Assembly: GCA_021796055.1 (NCBI GenBank)
Contig: JAJYOS010000268.1
Coordinates: 1 to 7,967, forward strand
Origin: Bacteroidota bacterium
GTDB taxonomy: Bacteria > Bacteroidota > Kryptoniia > Kryptoniales > JAKASW01
Direction: 5' to 3'
DNA: 7,967 nt
Part shown: positions 5,900-7,967 of the stretch, piece by piece
Position numbering within the stretch: the first letter of the stretch is position 1
Layout of the letters: every line of letters begins with the position of its first letter
The notes under the pieces: generated by a model
The model's input: the letters and a program-made list of their open reading frames with translations, nothing else
Told to the model about the DNA's origin: nothing
Database searches by the model: none
Position numbers and translations under genes: made by a program

Positions 5900-6817
5900 A
5901 TGATAAACAGGCAAAATGGAATGACAGACGTGAGCAAGAGAACCGACCATAGTAGAATCAGTCCGACGGCAAAGATCGCCGCTTACTGGAGATCGCTGTC
6001 GGACATACCATACTCAAAGGAGATCGCCGAATCCGTCGGCGCGAAAGAGACCGCTATATATTTGCTAGGCGATCAGGTGGTAGCCATGGGAACAATTTCG
6101 CCCGCAATGTTCGAAGCGCGGTACAAGTCGATCAACCGGGGACTCGATAAGTGCGGAATTGGAAATGCGCTGGAGCTGGCGTGCGGACTTTCGCCAAGGG
6201 GAATCGAGATCGTGGCAAACGGCGGGACCTACGTCGGAACGGATCTTCCCGACATTTATGCGGAGAGTTCGCCGATAATTGCGAGCATAGCCAGGCGGGC
6301 CGGCATTCCAATGGACAGATTTCACCTCCAACCCGCGAACGTCCTCGACAGGGATCAGATGGAAAACGCAGCGTCATATTTCAGGAGAGATCGTTTCGCC
6401 GTGTGCAACGAGGGACTCATGATGTATCTCGATCCCGAGGAAAAAGCGAAAATGGCCGAGATCGTTCGGGTGCTACTGCTGAAATCGGGAGGCGCATGGA
6501 TCACGACCGACATCACCCTCGGCGAGACGCGGAAGAAGATTGCATCGATGCTCGGGCCGGCCGGAAAAGCGATAGCGAAATCCGCGATGAAGAAGATCGC
6601 AGATCAGACGGGGCGGAACATCACGGAGAACGATTTCAACAGCAAGGCGGATGCTGTACTTTTTTACAGCAAGCTCGGATTCGACGTGGAAGAGTTTCCG
6701 ATGTATGACGACCGCCAGACTCTCTCGACCGCTTCGCTGATGCCGGAGAAGCGGAGGGAAGAGCTGCTGGAAATACTATCTTCAGCAAAAACATGGATAC
6801 TGAAGCCGAGGAACTGA
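5900..6817 (+). CDS. Class I SAM-dependent methyltransferase, distant LCMT-like
   Basis: A 305-residue cytosolic enzyme. It starts with a family-like SPTAKIAAYWRSLSDIPYSKEI (residues 21-42), then FEARYKSINRGL (71-82), the SAM-binding motif I LELACGLSPRG (91-101), the acidic second strand GTDLPDI (113-119), QPANVLD (144-150), which likely contacts the adenine, and NEGLMMYLDPEEK (170-182). The last block is equivalent to the TEGLLVYL motif of the gene upstream. The fold and the NEGLMMYL block place it near the LCMT-like group, but overall similarity to its neighbour is low, so this is not a recent duplication. The substrate is unknown. The start is uncertain: ATG 5900 has no visible Shine-Dalgarno, and ATG 5921 (residue 8, MTDVSK) has a weak AGG ten bases before it. 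Transcription must begin or continue through the repeat-filled gap upstream. It converges with the C_GCAxxG gene. Confidence 0.88.
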   Translation: MINRQNGMTDVSKRTDHSRISPTAKIAAYWRSLSDIPYSKEIAESVGAKETAIYLLGDQVVAMGTISPAMFEARYKSINRGLDKCGIGNALELACGLSPRGIEIVANGGTYVGTDLPDIYAESSPIIASIARRAGIPMDRFHLQPANVLDRDQMENAASYFRRDRFAVCNEGLMMYLDPEEKAKMAEIVRVLLLKSGGAWITTDITLGETRKKIASMLGPAGKAIAKSAMKKIADQTGRNITENDFNSKADAVLFYSKLGFDVEEFPMYDDRQTLSTASLMPEKRREELLEILSSAKTWILKPRN

Positions 6818-6868
6818 GCCCTACGTTCCAGATCAATTTGTTCACCGACAATTTGAGAGCCTGCAAGT

Positions 6869-6892
6869 GACCGCCGGTTACATCTGGCGGTC
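6869..6892. terminator. Possible terminator hairpin between convergent genes
   Basis: GACCGCC (6869-6875) and GGCGGTC (6886-6892) form a seven-base GC-rich stem with a ten-base loop, 51 bases after the methyltransferase stop. Downstream on the plus strand is TTCCATTATTAT, T-rich but not a clean T-run. The stem also contains the stop codon of the minus-strand gene (6878-6880), so it may serve both convergent transcripts or be partly a by-product of that coding end. Confidence 0.35.
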
Positions 6893-7525
6893 TTCCATTA
6901 TTATGTCCGCCGCGATAGAGACTGCTTTCTTCACGACCTCGTTGCACTTGCCGGTCTTCGCCGCTTCCATGAACAGTTTCATGTCCTCCGGATTCTGAAA
7001 ATCGTAGGGCCTTCCAAACTGGTGTTCCACTACCTTCGAGCATCTCGTGGAGCCGAATTCGGCAGTGAATCTTCTGAAGAACTCGTTTCCGGCTTTCAGG
7101 GACGGACTCTGCATCGCATACGCTTTCCTGTCTTTCGCTCCGAAGGACAATCCAAGGGCAAGGAGGGATCCCGTGACGGCACCGCATGTTTCCCCTCTCC
7201 CCGTGATTCCGCCGGCGAAAAGTTTCAGCCCGGGAATTATATTGTCCCCTTTCAAATCGAACTGTTCATTCAGCGCACAGAAACCTCCCTGCGAACAAGC
7301 CCCATACATTTGCATGTACTTCTCGGCCTTCTCCTGCACTTCTTTCATTATTTCTTCCCTCGTCTTGTCCGCCTTGGCCGCGAAGACTTCGGAGATAATT
7401 CCAGGAAAAGCCAGCAGCGCGAGACCGGCCGTGCAGCCTGCGGTCTTTACGATGAATGCTCTCCTTGAAGTCGCTCTTTCAGTCGCCGAAACAAAGGATC
7501 GCAAATCGGATTCGACTGACTTCAT
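6878..7525 (-). CDS. Tat-exported C_GCAxxG_C_C family redox protein
   Basis: A 215-residue protein with a twin-arginine signal: SRRAFIVK at residues 20-27, a hydrophobic stretch GLALLAFPGII, and a likely cleavage near VFAA (47-50). The mature part matches the C_GCAxxG_C_C family (PF09719, TIGR01909): YGACSQGGFCAL (74-85), GRGETCGAVTGSLLALGL (109-126), then Cys162 in FGSTRCSKVV and Cys194 in GKCNEVV. The four cysteines Cys77, Cys114, Cys162 and Cys194 sit as the family expects, and Cys83 is extra. Such proteins are regarded as redox-active and may carry a metal or iron-sulfur site. Tat export suggests folding with a cofactor in the cytoplasm before transport to the periplasm. Start: a strong GGAGGA (complement of 7530-7535) four bases before the ATG. 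Convergent with the methyltransferase and probably monocistronic. The family is certain; the partner and reaction are unknown. Confidence 0.92.
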   Translation of the reverse strand: MKSVESDLRSFVSATERATSRRAFIVKTAGCTAGLALLAFPGIISEVFAAKADKTREEIMKEVQEKAEKYMQMYGACSQGGFCALNEQFDLKGDNIIPGLKLFAGGITGRGETCGAVTGSLLALGLSFGAKDRKAYAMQSPSLKAGNEFFRRFTAEFGSTRCSKVVEHQFGRPYDFQNPEDMKLFMEAAKTGKCNEVVKKAVSIAADIIMEDRQM

Positions 7526-7562
7526 GTCTTCCTCCTGCTTTGATCTTTAACCAGTTGGATAA

Positions 7563-7574
7563 GAATTGCAATTC
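7563..7574. promoter_or_regulatory. Perfect palindrome upstream of the C_GCAxxG gene, possible operator
   Basis: GAATTGCAATTC is a perfect 12-base palindrome whose inner edge is 38 bases before the start codon at 7525, where a promoter of the minus-strand gene would lie. I could not place convincing -35 and -10 boxes around it. A dimeric repressor or activator site is the natural reading. Confidence 0.35.
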
Positions 7575-7778
7575 GCATAGAACTTCAAACAACGACCCCC
7601 TCTCTCGGCATGTTGTTGAACAGACGCGCATACCCGAACTTGAGGCCTTTCCATTCATACATTATCCACACTGTTGAAATCTCTGTTTATAAACGGCGCC
7701 AACAATTCTCTTTCGATAAAGAATCCCATCGGCGCATTAGCAGCCTGCCATCGTCCAGCGGCGTGACTTTATGAAATG

Positions 7779-7804
7779 AAGGAACAATCGGGTTGATGTT
7801 CCTT
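7779..7804 (+). other. Eight-base-pair hairpin
   Basis: AAGGAACA (7779-7786) pairs with TGTTCCTT (7797-7804) around the ten-base loop ATCGGGTTGA. No T-run follows, so it is not a terminator for plus-strand transcription. It could be an operator or the first helix of a structured RNA that extends rightwards. Confidence 0.5.
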
Positions 7805-7819
7805 GGTGCTTCGTGAAGA

Positions 7820-7967
7820 GTGTGCGGTGGTGTTTACAGTCTCGCGGGATAATACGCCGGAATACGCCCGGGGTTACAGGCGAATAATCAAAGTGTTAGT
7901 CTGATGGGAATCCCTAGGGATGGCTCAGCGCAGCCGGCGGCGAAAGTGTGAAGGAGGCCCATCCAAG
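7820..7967 (+). ncRNA. Possible structured RNA, perhaps the 5' part of a group II intron, cut by the window end
   Basis: From GTGTGCGG (7820-7827) to the end, the plus strand has short complementary pieces and GAAA and GUGAAGG-like purine stretches of the sort found in folded RNAs. GATGGG (7903-7908) can pair with CCCATC (7958-7963), or GGATGG (7918-7923) with CCATCC (7959-7964); GGCT (7922-7925) can pair with AGCC (7932-7935). A GUGYG start is the 5' consensus of group II introns. No catalytic domain V and no reverse transcriptase is inside the window, so the class is a guess and other RNAs are possible. Confidence 0.2.
7851..7870 (+). repeat. Tandem 10-base repeat
   Basis: AATACGCCGG (7851-7860) is followed directly by AATACGCCCG (7861-7870), nine of ten bases identical. 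Only two copies exist, so it may be a small slippage duplication inside the structured right-end region. Confidence 0.6.

Larger units (their letters stand above)
7526..7967. other. Gene-poor right end, rich in dyads and short repeats
   Basis: No open frame here looks like a protein. The longest candidates are a 25-codon minus-strand frame (7585-7662) without a ribosome site and a 16-codon plus-strand frame from 7920 that runs off the end. The stretch holds the upstream region of the C_GCAxxG gene with a 12-base palindrome, a hairpin at 7779-7804, a tandem 10-mer at 7851-7870, and a perfect palindrome ATCCCTAGGGAT at 7910-7921. No tRNA is seen. The density of structure rises toward the right edge, suggesting an RNA gene or mobile intron that continues outside the window. 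Confidence 0.5.

Noticed and set aside
6151..6708. A 185-codon plus-strand frame inside the second methyltransferase
   Set aside because: Its composition is extremely rich in Arg, Gly and His, and it overlaps the SAM-binding motifs of the real gene in another phase. It has no ribosome site or domain.
6835..6855. Two copies of CAATTTG after the second methyltransferase as a possible insertion-site duplication
   Set aside because: The copies are only a few bases apart with nothing between them, so they do not flank an element.
7585..7662. A 25-codon minus-strand frame beginning MYEWKGLKFGYARLF
   Set aside because: The residue mix looks protein-like, but there is no Shine-Dalgarno site, no recognised family and no extension. 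It is too short to support as a gene without conservation data.
7920..7967. A 16-codon plus-strand frame running off the right edge
   Set aside because: It is very Arg-rich, has no ribosome site before the ATG, and overlaps the dyads of the suspected structured RNA.

Overview
The window looks like a stretch of an ordinary chromosome from a Gram-negative bacterium. It carries signal-peptide and Tat-exported proteins, strong GGAGG-type ribosome binding sites, and a four-helix membrane protein family that I associate from memory with Bacteroidota and the Chlorobi/Ignavibacteria side of that group. The lineage is an inference; no rRNA, tRNA or marker gene is present. Seven of the nine complete genes run on the plus strand with gaps of tens to a few hundred bases, so this is a loose gene string rather than one tight operon. 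I see no CRISPR array, transposase, integrase or phage gene.

Left edge (1-860): the first 71 codons of an exported protein run leftwards off the window. A small TerB-like protein is transcribed divergently from it, starting at a GTG behind a perfect GGAGG. Left-centre (1156-2947): a TMEM175-type potassium channel is followed by two adjacent paralogous membrane proteins, about half identical by eye, that look like a tandem duplication. Centre (3024-4807): a LOG/TIGR00730 nucleotide-binding phosphoribohydrolase-like protein is followed by a HTH_42 protein that has the Q-x-Q signature of AlkZ-like DNA glycosylases. Right-centre (4844-6817): two different SAM methyltransferases of the leucine-carboxyl-methyltransferase-like (LCMT/TIGR00027) type. 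Right (6878-7525, minus strand): a Tat-exported C_GCAxxG_C_C redox protein converges on the second methyltransferase.

The least explained parts lie between genes. Three arrays of degenerate 7-base repeats (consensus near ACTCTAA) occupy the gaps after the LOG gene and between the methyltransferases; in the latter gap two arrays face each other as an inverted pair. The last 440 bases carry no convincing gene but are dense in small dyads and repeats. They may be the start of a structured RNA, possibly the 5' part of a group II intron, which the window cuts off. No clear new multi-gene system is visible. The best leads are the 7-base repeat family, the structured right edge, and the pairing of a predicted DNA-repair glycosylase with two small-molecule-type methyltransferases.
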